Origin: Chloroflexi bacterium RBG_16_70_13
GTDB taxonomy: Bacteria > Chloroflexota > Limnocylindria > Limnocylindrales > CSP1-4
Length of the DNA stretch: 14,067 nt
Direction: 5' to 3'
Assembly: GCA_001795245.1 (NCBI GenBank)
Contig: MGOD01000051.1
Span: forward strand, 29,377 to 43,443
The position numbers and the translations under genes are program-made. The notes beneath the pieces are model-generated. The model did no database searches. It saw only the letters and a program-made list of their open reading frames with translations, and was not told the origin of the DNA. Shown one piece after another: positions 7,720 through 14,067 of the stretch. The first letter of the stretch is position 1, and every line of letters begins with the position of its first letter.

Positions 7720-10031
7720 CGGCCGGGCCGCCGCCCGGCCGCCGTTCGCACGCCGGCTGGTTCGCGGGCCCGCCCAGCCGGGGCGAGCTCGACGTGCTGA
7801 CCGAGGGCGCCGCCGGGCTGTCGCTGCCGGCCGCCGAGGCAGCCGCGCGCGGAGAGACGATCGCCGGGACCCGCGTCGCGGCCGGCCTCGTGCGTCTCGC
7901 CGCCGAGGTCCCCGACGTCCAGCCGTGGTCGTCGGAGGTGCCCGCGCGGTACCGGCTGGAGGTTGCGCTGCGCGATCCCGGCGGCCACGTCGTCGAGCGG
8001 ACGGGGACGTGGCTGGGCTTCCGGACCGTTCGCGTCGTCGGCAACGAGCTGCTCATCAACGGCCGCGCGGTCCTCATCCGAGGCGTCAACCGCCACGACT
8101 TCGATCCCGCGACGGGGCGGGTGGTGGCCGTCGAGGACATGCGGGCCGACCTCGTCGCCATGAAGCGGTTCGGCTTCAACACGGTCCGGACCTCGCATTA
8201 TCCGAACGATCCTCGATTCCTCGATCTCGCCGACGAGATCGGGCTGTACGTCATCGACGAGGCCGACATCGAGTCGCATGCGTTCTGGGGCTCGCTGTGC
8301 AACGACCCCCGCTACCTCGGCGCCTGGGTCGACCGGGTGTCGCGGATGGTCCTCCGCGACCGGAACCATCCCTCGGTGATCGCATGGTCGCTGGGGAATG
8401 AATCCGGGCACGGGGCCAACCACGACGCGGCCGCGGCCTGGGTCCGGCGGGCCGACCCCACGCGCCCGCTCCACTACGAGGGCGCGATCCGCTTCGACTG
8501 GACGGCCGGTGCCGCGGTGACGGACATCGTCTGTCCGATGTACCCATCGGTCGCGGCCCTCGTCGGACACGCGACGTCGGGGCGGCAACGGGGCCCGCTG
8601 ATCATGTGCGAGTACTCGCATGCGATGGGCAACAGCAACGGGACCCTGGCCGAGTACTGGGAGGCGATCGAGGCGACGCCCGGGCTCCAGGGCGGCTGCA
8701 TCTGGGAATGGCGGGACCACGGCCTGGACCAGGCCCTCCCCGACGGCACGACCCGGGCGGCCTACGGCGGCGACTTCGGCGACCGGCCAAACGACGGCAA
8801 CTTCTGCATCGACGGGATCACGTTCCCCGACCGCAGTCCCAAGCCGGGGCTGTGGGAGCACCGGGCCCTCGCCCTGCCAATCCGGGTCCGGGCGTCGACG
8901 GCGGAGCTCGCAGCCGGCACCGTGGAGCTGGAGAACCGGGCCGACTTCCGGGCCCTGGACTGGCTGGCTGCCTCGTGGACGCTCCACGACGAACGTGGGG
9001 ACATCGCGAGCGGCGCACTCCCCGTCCCGCCCCTCCCGCCCGGTGATCGGGGCCCCGCCCGGCTCGAGGGCTGGCCCGGCACGCTCGCCGAGGTCGGTGG
9101 CGCCGAGGCCTGGTTGACGATCTCGTTCAGAACCGCGGGCGACGAAGCGTGGGCGCCCACGGGGTTCCCGATCGGCGAGGCTCAGCTCCCGGTCTCACAG
9201 GGTGCCGCCACGTCGGTTGCGCACGGGCGAGCCATCGCGACCCGGGCGGACCGCTCGATCGTCGACACCGACGGGGGGCTCCGGCTCCCCGGCGTCGCCT
9301 CGGGCCCGAGCCTGTCCCTGTGGCGAGCCCCGACGGACAACGACCGGATCGCCGGGCTCGGAGCGTCCTGGGAGGCCTGGGGCGTCGCCGACCTCGAGCG
9401 ACGGCTGGTGTCGGTGGACGACACCGGCGAAGAGCTCGTCGTCCGGCTCGAATGGCGGACCCGGGCCGGCATCGTCGTCCCGCACGAGCAGCGGATCGTC
9501 GCCGTCTCCGGCGGCGGACTCCGGATCACCGAGCGGGTGGAGATCCCGCCGGTCCTGGCGGACCTCGCCAGGGTCGGGACGGTCCTCGAGCTCGAGCCCG
9601 GGCACGAGGCCCTGACCTGGTTCGGGCGCGGCCCGATCGAGACCTACCCGGACCGCCGCCGGGCCGGGTCGATCGGGCGCTGGGCGACCACGGTCGCCGA
9701 CGCCCATGTCCCGTACGTCCGCCCCCAGGAGAACGGCGGCCGCGCCGACGTCCGCTGGCTGGAGCTCCGCCGGCCGTCGGGCGAGGGCGTGCGCGTCGAG
9801 CTCGACCGGCCACGCCAGGTCTCGGCGACCCGTTTCCGGGCCGCCGACCTCGCCGCCGCCACGCATCGCGAGGAGCTCGTCGCCCGCCCGGAGACCGTCC
9901 TCCACCTCGATGCGGCCCATCGCGGGATCGGCACGGCCAGCTGCGGGCCGGACACGCTGGCCGAGTACCTCGTGCCCACCGGGACGCACGAATGGACATG
10001 GACGATCCTCGCGCTCGGGGAGGACGGGTGA
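7716..10031 (+). CDS. lacZ: Beta-galactosidase, catalytic and C-terminal part (GH2; frame broken)
   Basis: Remaining 771 residues of the LacZ-type enzyme, which hydrolyses lactose-like beta-galactosides in the cytoplasm. If read alone it would start at GTG 7716, overlapping the upstream TGA as GTGA. Numbered from that GTG: end of the Ig-like domain, GVNRHDFDP at 123-131, RTSHYPNDP at 158-166, acid/base Glu229 in SLGNESGHG, nucleophile Glu299 in CEYSHAMGNS and GCIWEWRDHG at 327-336. The small-domain region starts around WRAPTDND (536) and includes WFGRGPIETYPDR (635). All catalytic residues are intact and codon bias stays strong to the end, which argues against old decay. This is not a LacL/LacM arrangement, where the split lies much nearer the C-terminus. 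The alpha-galactosidase ATG overlaps the stop by one base. Confidence 0.9.
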   Translation: MTAGPPPGRRSHAGWFAGPPSRGELDVLTEGAAGLSLPAAEAAARGETIAGTRVAAGLVRLAAEVPDVQPWSSEVPARYRLEVALRDPGGHVVERTGTWLGFRTVRVVGNELLINGRAVLIRGVNRHDFDPATGRVVAVEDMRADLVAMKRFGFNTVRTSHYPNDPRFLDLADEIGLYVIDEADIESHAFWGSLCNDPRYLGAWVDRVSRMVLRDRNHPSVIAWSLGNESGHGANHDAAAAWVRRADPTRPLHYEGAIRFDWTAGAAVTDIVCPMYPSVAALVGHATSGRQRGPLIMCEYSHAMGNSNGTLAEYWEAIEATPGLQGGCIWEWRDHGLDQALPDGTTRAAYGGDFGDRPNDGNFCIDGITFPDRSPKPGLWEHRALALPIRVRASTAELAAGTVELENRADFRALDWLAASWTLHDERGDIASGALPVPPLPPGDRGPARLEGWPGTLAEVGGAEAWLTISFRTAGDEAWAPTGFPIGEAQLPVSQGAATSVAHGRAIATRADRSIVDTDGGLRLPGVASGPSLSLWRAPTDNDRIAGLGASWEAWGVADLERRLVSVDDTGEELVVRLEWRTRAGIVVPHEQRIVAVSGGGLRITERVEIPPVLADLARVGTVLELEPGHEALTWFGRGPIETYPDRRRAGSIGRWATTVADAHVPYVRPQENGGRADVRWLELRRPSGEGVRVELDRPRQVSATRFRAADLAAATHREELVARPETVLHLDAAHRGIGTASCGPDTLAEYLVPTGTHEWTWTILALGEDG
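7720..7741. repeat. GC-only hairpin at the lacZ frame break
   Basis: A perfect 9-bp inverted repeat with a 4-base loop: CGGCCGGGC at 7720-7728, loop CGCC, GCCCGGCCG at 7733-7741. It starts one base after the TGA that ends the lacZ N-terminal frame. With no T-tract and a position inside a gene it is not a terminator. Such stems are prone to polymerase slippage and to sequencing or assembly deletions. Confidence 0.8.
10017..10024 (+). promoter_or_regulatory. Strong ribosome binding site for the alpha-galactosidase
   Basis: GGGGAGGA lies 6 bases before ATG 10031, inside the last codons of lacZ. It is among the best Shine-Dalgarno matches in the operon and fixes the start; the same frame is open far upstream only as a shadow of lacZ. 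Confidence 0.65.
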
Positions 10032-12247
10032 TGGCCATCACCTGGCGCGACGACTCCCGCGAGCTGCACCTCCACAACGGCCGGGTCAGCCTGGTCCTCG
10101 CCGTCCACGAGAACGGCTGGCTCGGGCAGCTCCACGTCGGGGCGCCGCTCGACCCGACCGCGTCCTACCGGCACCTCGGCCCGACCGACTTCCGAGGGTT
10201 CGCCAACCGCCTCGATGAGCCCGTCGGGCTCGCCGTCCCCACCGCCGGCAGCGGCGACTTCCGCGTCCCGGCGTTGGTCGTCGAAGGCGCCGACGGCTCG
10301 ACCGTCCTCGATCTCGTCTACCGGGGTCACCGGATCGCGGCCGGGAAGCCCGGCCTCGATGGCCTGCCGTCGACGTACGTCGAGGACCCGGCCGAGGCGA
10401 CGACGGTGGGGATCGACCTCGCCGATCCGATCGCGGGCCTGCTCGTCACGCTGTCGCTCACGATCTTCGAGGACCGGCCCGTCATCGCCCGCTCAATGCG
10501 CCTCGTCAACGAGGGTGACACGGGCCTCATCATCCGGACGGCGATGAGCGCGTCGCTCGACCTCCCGGACGGAGCCTGGGATCTCCTGACCCTGAGCGGC
10601 GCATGGGCCCGCGAGCGGCGGCCGCACCGGGCCGCGCTCCTGCCCGGCCGACGCTCGGTCGGCAGCCTGCGGGGCGCGACCGGCCACGGCCAGGACCCGT
10701 CGCTCTTCCTCCTGCGCCCCGGCACGGACGAGGCCCACGGCGAGGGCCTCGCGATCTCGCTCGTCTACTCCGGCAACTTCCTGGCCGAGGCCGAGGTCGG
10801 GCCGCGGGGCCCCACCCGCGCCCGGATCGGGCTCCATCCCGACGGCTTCGCCTGGACCCTCGAGCCGGGGGCCTCATTCACGACGCCTGAAGCGGTCATC
10901 GCCTGGTCGGCGGATGGTGTCGGTGGCCTGAGCGACGCGTTCCACGGCCTCTTCGGGGAGCGCCTCGCGCGTGGTGCCTGGCGAGACCGGCCGCGCCCGG
11001 TCCTGCTCAACAGCTGGGAGGGCGTCTACTTCGATTTCGACCACGACCGCCTCGTCGAGATGGCCCGCGGCGCGGTGGACCTGGGCGTCGAGCTGTTCGT
11101 CCTCGACGACGGCTGGTTCGGTGGGCGCGACGACGACACGAGCTCGCTCGGCGATTGGGAGGTCGACCGGCGCAAGCTCCCGGCCGGCCTCGGGCCGCTG
11201 GCCGCCGACATCGAGGCCCTCGGGCTCCGGTTCGGGCTCTGGATCGAGCCCGAGATGGTCTCGCCGCGGAGCCGGCTCTTCGAGGCCCACCCGGACTGGG
11301 CCATCGGCGTCCCCGGCCGGCCTCGGACCGAGAGCCGCCAGCAACTGGTCCTCGACCTGTCGCGGCCGGAGGTCGTGGACCACCTCGAGACCGCGATCGC
11401 GGCGGTCCTCGGGAGCGCCTCGATCTCGTACGTCAAGTGGGACATGAACCGGAACATCACCGAGCCTTACGGCGGTGCCCTGCCGCCCGAGCGTCAGGGC
11501 GAGTTCTTCCACCGCTACCTGCTCGGGACGTACGAGCTGTGGCGCCGCCTGACGTCTCGTTTCCCGGAGGTCCTGTTCGAGTCGTGCGCCGGGGGCGGCG
11601 GCCGGTTCGACCCGGGAATGCTCGCCTTCGCGCCGCAGGCCTGGACGAGCGACGACACCGATGCCATCGAGCGGCTGGCCATCCAGTGGGGCGCCTCGCA
11701 CGTCTACCCGCTCAGCTCGATGGGCGCCCACGTCTCGGCCGTCCCGAATCACCAGGTCGGGCGGATCACCCCGCTCGCGACGCGGGCCGCCGTGGCCTTC
11801 TTCGGGGTCTTCGGCTACGAGCTCGATCCGCGGGCCCTGAGCGGGCCCGAGCGGGCCGAGATCCGGGCCCAGATCGCCTTCTACCGCGAGCATCGCGAGC
11901 TGTTCCAGCGCGGGCGCTTCGTCCGGCTCCGCAGCCCGCTCGGACGGGACGACGGGGCCTGGATGGTCATCTCGCCCGATCGGCGGGGCGCGATCGTGGC
12001 CCACGTCCGGATCCTCGCGCGGCCGGTGCCGCCGCCCGATCGGCTCCGCCTGCGCGGCCTGGACCCGGGACTGACCTACCGGGTCTCGCCGTGGCCCGGT
12101 CCATCCGCTGGCGACGCGTCGGACGGGGTTCGCCGGGGCGGCGACGTCCTGATGGCCGCGGGCCTCGGCCTGGTGCCCGAGGATCCACCGACGGGTGCCC
12201 CCGGCGGCGACTTCAGCTCACGGATCTGGGTCCTGTCCGCGGACTGA
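10031..12247 (+). CDS. Alpha-galactosidase, GH36
   Basis: Retaining alpha-galactosidase of 738 aa, the typical length for bacterial GH36 enzymes of the AgaA/RafA type. It removes terminal alpha-galactose from melibiose, raffinose and related sugars. An N-terminal beta-sandwich covers about residues 1-290. The catalytic barrel follows, with LNSWEGVYFD at 326-335, VLDDGWFGGRDDD at 357-369 and GLWIEPEMVSP at 402-412. Nucleophile Asp471 is in YVKWDMNR and acid/base Asp541 is in WTSDDTD. The sugar-binding motif ESCAGGGGRFDPGM is at 517-530. A C-terminal beta domain ends at 738. There is no signal peptide, so it acts on imported sugars. The start overlaps the lacZ stop by one base (TGATG). Last gene of the operon. 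Confidence 0.95.
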   Translation: MAITWRDDSRELHLHNGRVSLVLAVHENGWLGQLHVGAPLDPTASYRHLGPTDFRGFANRLDEPVGLAVPTAGSGDFRVPALVVEGADGSTVLDLVYRGHRIAAGKPGLDGLPSTYVEDPAEATTVGIDLADPIAGLLVTLSLTIFEDRPVIARSMRLVNEGDTGLIIRTAMSASLDLPDGAWDLLTLSGAWARERRPHRAALLPGRRSVGSLRGATGHGQDPSLFLLRPGTDEAHGEGLAISLVYSGNFLAEAEVGPRGPTRARIGLHPDGFAWTLEPGASFTTPEAVIAWSADGVGGLSDAFHGLFGERLARGAWRDRPRPVLLNSWEGVYFDFDHDRLVEMARGAVDLGVELFVLDDGWFGGRDDDTSSLGDWEVDRRKLPAGLGPLAADIEALGLRFGLWIEPEMVSPRSRLFEAHPDWAIGVPGRPRTESRQQLVLDLSRPEVVDHLETAIAAVLGSASISYVKWDMNRNITEPYGGALPPERQGEFFHRYLLGTYELWRRLTSRFPEVLFESCAGGGGRFDPGMLAFAPQAWTSDDTDAIERLAIQWGASHVYPLSSMGAHVSAVPNHQVGRITPLATRAAVAFFGVFGYELDPRALSGPERAEIRAQIAFYREHRELFQRGRFVRLRSPLGRDDGAWMVISPDRRGAIVAHVRILARPVPPPDRLRLRGLDPGLTYRVSPWPGPSAGDASDGVRRGGDVLMAAGLGLVPEDPPTGAPGGDFSSRIWVLSAD

Positions 12248-12292
12248 CCCGGTCGTCGGCTCGCCGGACGGCGCGGCGGCCAGCGGGGCGGG
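12248..12292. other. Short convergent gap between alpha-galactosidase and galK
   Basis: Forty-five bases separate two converging stop codons. The sequence is very GC-rich and can form only imperfect stems such as GTCGG with CCGGAC around 12253-12269. No T-rich tail is visible on either strand. A terminator is expected here but I cannot identify one. Confidence 0.3.
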
Positions 12293-13018
12293 TCAGCCGG
12301 CCTGGGACAGCGCCACGAGCCCCGCGCCGTCGGCGGCGTCGACGACGAAGACTCTCGCCCTGAGCCCGGTCCGGGGGGCGTACTCGCGATCCACCGCAGC
12401 CCGGAGCTCCTCCGCCCGGCCGCGCTCGACGAGGTTGATCGTGCAGCCCCCGAAGCCGGCGCCGGTGAGCCGGGCGGCGATCACGCCGGGCGTCGCGACG
12501 GCGATCTCGATGAGCGCATCGAGGGCGTCGGACGAGACCGCGAACCGGTCGCGCAACGAGGCGTGGGAGGCGGCGAAGAGGCGACCGATCGCCTCCAGGT
12601 CGCCCTCGCCGAGTGCCCGCTCCGTCGCGGCGACCCGGTCGTTCTCGGTCACGACGTGGAGGGCACGGGCGTAGGCGATCTCGTCGATCCGGTCGCGATT
12701 CCGCTCGAGCATCGCGACGTCCACGTCGCGGAGGGCCCCGACGCCGGGCTCGCGGGCGGCGAGCGCGGCGACCGCGCGAGCGCACTCTGCCCGCCGGGCG
12801 TTGTAGGCCGAGGCCTCGAGGCGACGCGGGCTGCCGGAGTGGCAGACGAGGAGCTCGATCTCGGTGGGCAGCGGGACGGCGTGCCAGTCGAGGGTCCGAC
12901 AGTCGAGGTGGAGGGCATGCCCGGCCTGGCCCAGCGTGACCGCGAACTGGTCCATCAGCCCGCACATCACCCCGACGTACTCGTTCTCGGCTCGCTGGGC
13001 CGTCCGGGCCAGGGTCAT
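12293..13018 (-). CDS. galK: Galactokinase, C-terminal part (GHMP kinase; frame broken)
   Basis: Carboxy-terminal 241 residues of galactokinase, numbered here from the ATG at 13018. It opens with the family stretch TLARTAQRAENEYVGVMCG and has catalytic Asp23 in CGLMDQF. It ends with the GHMP C-terminal motif RLTGAGFGGCTINLV at 183-197. The N-terminal half lies in the neighbouring frame, whose TGA (13017-13015) overlaps this ATG as ATGA. This frame is also open upstream to 13198, but only as a shadow of the first half. Joined with one restored base, the protein would be about 400 aa, near the usual 380-400. All C-terminal catalytic elements are intact. Its end converges with the alpha-galactosidase gene. 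Confidence 0.85.
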   Translation of the reverse strand: MTLARTAQRAENEYVGVMCGLMDQFAVTLGQAGHALHLDCRTLDWHAVPLPTEIELLVCHSGSPRRLEASAYNARRAECARAVAALAAREPGVGALRDVDVAMLERNRDRIDEIAYARALHVVTENDRVAATERALGEGDLEAIGRLFAASHASLRDRFAVSSDALDALIEIAVATPGVIAARLTGAGFGGCTINLVERGRAEELRAAVDREYAPRTGLRARVFVVDAADGAGLVALSQAG

Positions 13019-13494
13019 CGGGTCCAGGGCGGCCGGTCGCCGCCGGCCAGTGCCCAGGCCGTCGCCAGCTCGATCGCGGCCGAGGACGAGAGACCGGCAC
13101 CGGCCGGTATCGTCGATGCGAGGACCCCGCGGAAGCCGCGGGTCGCAACGCCCGCCCCCTGCAACGCCCAGGCCGTCCCCGCGACGTAGTCGAGCCACGT
13201 CCCACGCCGCGGACCGAGGGCCGCCAGGTCCAGGCCGGCCCGCTCGCCGGTCGCCGCCATGACCAGCTCCACCCGCCCGTCGTCGACGGGCACGAAGGCG
13301 ATGTCGATGGCAAGGCTGATCGCGGCCGGCAGGACGAAGCCATCGTTGTAGTCGGTGTGCTCGCCGATCAGGTTCACCCGTCCGGGCGCGCGGACCACAC
13401 GCAGCCGGGAGTGGTCGGCGGCGGCCTCGGGGAAGGCGACGCCGAGCGCCTCGAGGAGGGCCGCCGGGGCGGATGGTGCCGGCGAGGCGGTCAT
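13015..13494 (-). CDS. galK: Galactokinase, N-terminal part (GHMP kinase; frame broken)
   Basis: Amino-terminal part of galactokinase, which phosphorylates galactose with ATP at C1, the first committed Leloir step. The galactokinase signature RVNLIGEHTDYNDGFVLP is at 39-56 and the GHMP ATP-binding loop PAGAGLSSSAA at 130-140. After ATAWALAGGD (144-153) similarity stops: the frame reads seven unrelated residues to a TGA at 13017-13015, while the expected family sequence resumes in the -1 frame. The break lies around 13031-13045, matching one missing base. The start is ATG 13494, overlapping the MFS gene stop as ATGA, so translation of the pair is probably coupled. There is no good Shine-Dalgarno site of its own. 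Likely a sequencing indel or a recent mutation. Confidence 0.85.
   Translation of the reverse strand: MTASPAPSAPAALLEALGVAFPEAAADHSRLRVVRAPGRVNLIGEHTDYNDGFVLPAAISLAIDIAFVPVDDGRVELVMAATGERAGLDLAALGPRRGTWLDYVAGTAWALQGAGVATRGFRGVLASTIPAGAGLSSSAAIELATAWALAGGDRPPWTR
13031..13048. repeat. GC-rich hairpin at the galK frame break
   Basis: Inverted repeat GGCCGG (13031-13036) and CCGGCC (13043-13048) around a 6-base loop TCGCCG. The inferred galK frame change falls in or next to this stem. It shares the GGCCGG core with the hairpin at the lacZ break. Confidence 0.6.
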
Positions 13495-14067
13495 GGCCGC
13501 GATCGTAGCGGACCCGCCGACGCCCGAGCCGGCACCGCCCGCCAGGTCACGACGGCGCCGACCCCGGCCAGGGCGGCACAGCCGAGGAACAGCGGAAGGG
13601 CGCCGCCCCAGCCGTAGACGACGCCGCCGACGGCGTTCGCGACGATCGCCGCGAGCCCGAAGCTGACGGTCTGGTTCAGGCCCTGGCCGGTCGCCTGGAG
13701 CTCGGGGGGCAGGAGCGCCGCGATCGTCATGACGGCCCCGACCGAGATCCCGGCGAAGGCCACCCCGGACACGACCCGCGTGCCGACGATGAGCGCCGGA
13801 TCGGCAAGCCCGGCCCAGGTCAGCATGACGAGCCCGTACAGGAGGATCCCGCCGACGAGCAGCGCCCGGAGACCGACGCGCCCGATGACCCGGGGGATCA
13901 GCCAGATCGTGGGGATCTCGGCGATCGCCGACACGCCGGCAGCGAGCGCGATCTCGGTCGGGCCGCCGCCGAGGTCGATGAGCCGCAGCGACAGGAACGT
14001 GAACCCTGACACCACGCCGACCTGGACCAGCCCGATGCCCAGGAGCACGCTCGGCAGGCGCGGCTGG
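13491..14067 (-). CDS. MFS transporter, C-terminal half (5' end beyond window)
   Basis: The last 191 residues of a major facilitator superfamily protein; the frame stays open to the right edge. Around six hydrophobic segments are visible, as expected for the second six-helix bundle, beginning SVLLGIGLVQVGVVSGFTFLS. Family-like features include LRLIDLGGGPTEIALAAGVS, EIPTIWLIPRVIGRVGLR between helices, and ELQATGQGLNQTVSFGLAAI. These resemble the LacY/NupG-like and 3-phenylpropionate-permease-like MFS branch (MFS_1_like). Its TGA overlaps the galK ATG by 4 nt, so the two are co-expressed. A proton-coupled galactose or galactoside uptake role is suggested by this neighbour only; the substrate is not readable from the sequence. 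Confidence 0.85.
   Translation of the reverse strand, partial: QPRLPSVLLGIGLVQVGVVSGFTFLSLRLIDLGGGPTEIALAAGVSAIAEIPTIWLIPRVIGRVGLRALLVGGILLYGLVMLTWAGLADPALIVGTRVVSGVAFAGISVGAVMTIAALLPPELQATGQGLNQTVSFGLAAIVANAVGGVVYGWGGALPLFLGCAALAGVGAVVTWRAVPARASAGPLRSRP

Noticed and set aside
7701..7741. Programmed -1 ribosomal frameshifting in lacZ, given the stem-loop after the stop
   Set aside because: No slippery heptamer is present in the zero frame; the codons before the stop (CAG GCG AGG) do not allow tRNA re-pairing one base back, and the stem starts too close to the stop.
7380..8987. Long minus-strand open frame opposite lacZ
   Set aside because: Antisense shadow of the GH2 gene; the sense frames contain all GH2 motifs.
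6976..10031. A LacL/LacM-type two-subunit beta-galactosidase
   Set aside because: In LacLM the split is in the C-terminal third, well after both catalytic Glu residues. Here it lies near residue 247, before them.

Overview
This window is a very GC-rich bacterial segment, roughly 70% G+C by eye, with strong G/C preference at third codon positions. It holds one coherent locus for taking up and breaking down alpha- and beta-galactosides. The high GC, GTG starts, many 4-nt stop/start overlaps and a substrate-binding lipoprotein with a Ser/Thr/Pro-rich linker after the lipid-anchored Cys suggest a high-GC Gram-positive-like or Chloroflexota lineage. No rRNA or marker gene is present, so the taxon is inference only.

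Layout. On the minus strand, from the middle leftwards, lie a DeoR/GlpR-family repressor gene (3435-2608), galT overlapping it by 4 nt (2611-1445), and an argininosuccinate lyase gene (1357 to beyond the left edge). Diverging from deoR across a 224-bp intergenic region is a plus-strand operon: a sugar-binding lipoprotein, two CUT1-type ABC permeases, a LacZ-type (GH2) beta-galactosidase and a GH36 alpha-galactosidase (3660-12247). Converging on its end is a minus-strand pair: an MFS transporter (partial at the right edge) overlapping galK by 4 nt, ending at 12293.

How it works together (inference from families). Galactosides bind the lipoprotein and enter intact through the two permeases. The ATPase subunit is not in the window and is presumably shared. 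The two glycosidases have no signal peptide, so they act in the cytoplasm and release galactose. GalK and GalT feed galactose into the Leloir pathway. galE and galM are absent. The intergenic region has a sigma70-like promoter whose -10 element overlaps a cluster of CAAAC/GTTTG half-sites, a good candidate operator for the DeoR protein.

Main oddity. Both lacZ and galK are broken by a -1 frame change (equivalent to one missing base). Each break is beside a GC-rich inverted repeat containing GGCCGG, and each creates a 4-nt stop/start overlap (GTGA in lacZ, ATGA in galK). Assembly or sequencing error is the simplest explanation. Real pathway decay, or split genes rescued by coupled re-initiation, are alternatives. 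I found no RNA gene, mobile element, CRISPR array or clearly novel defence or biosynthetic system.
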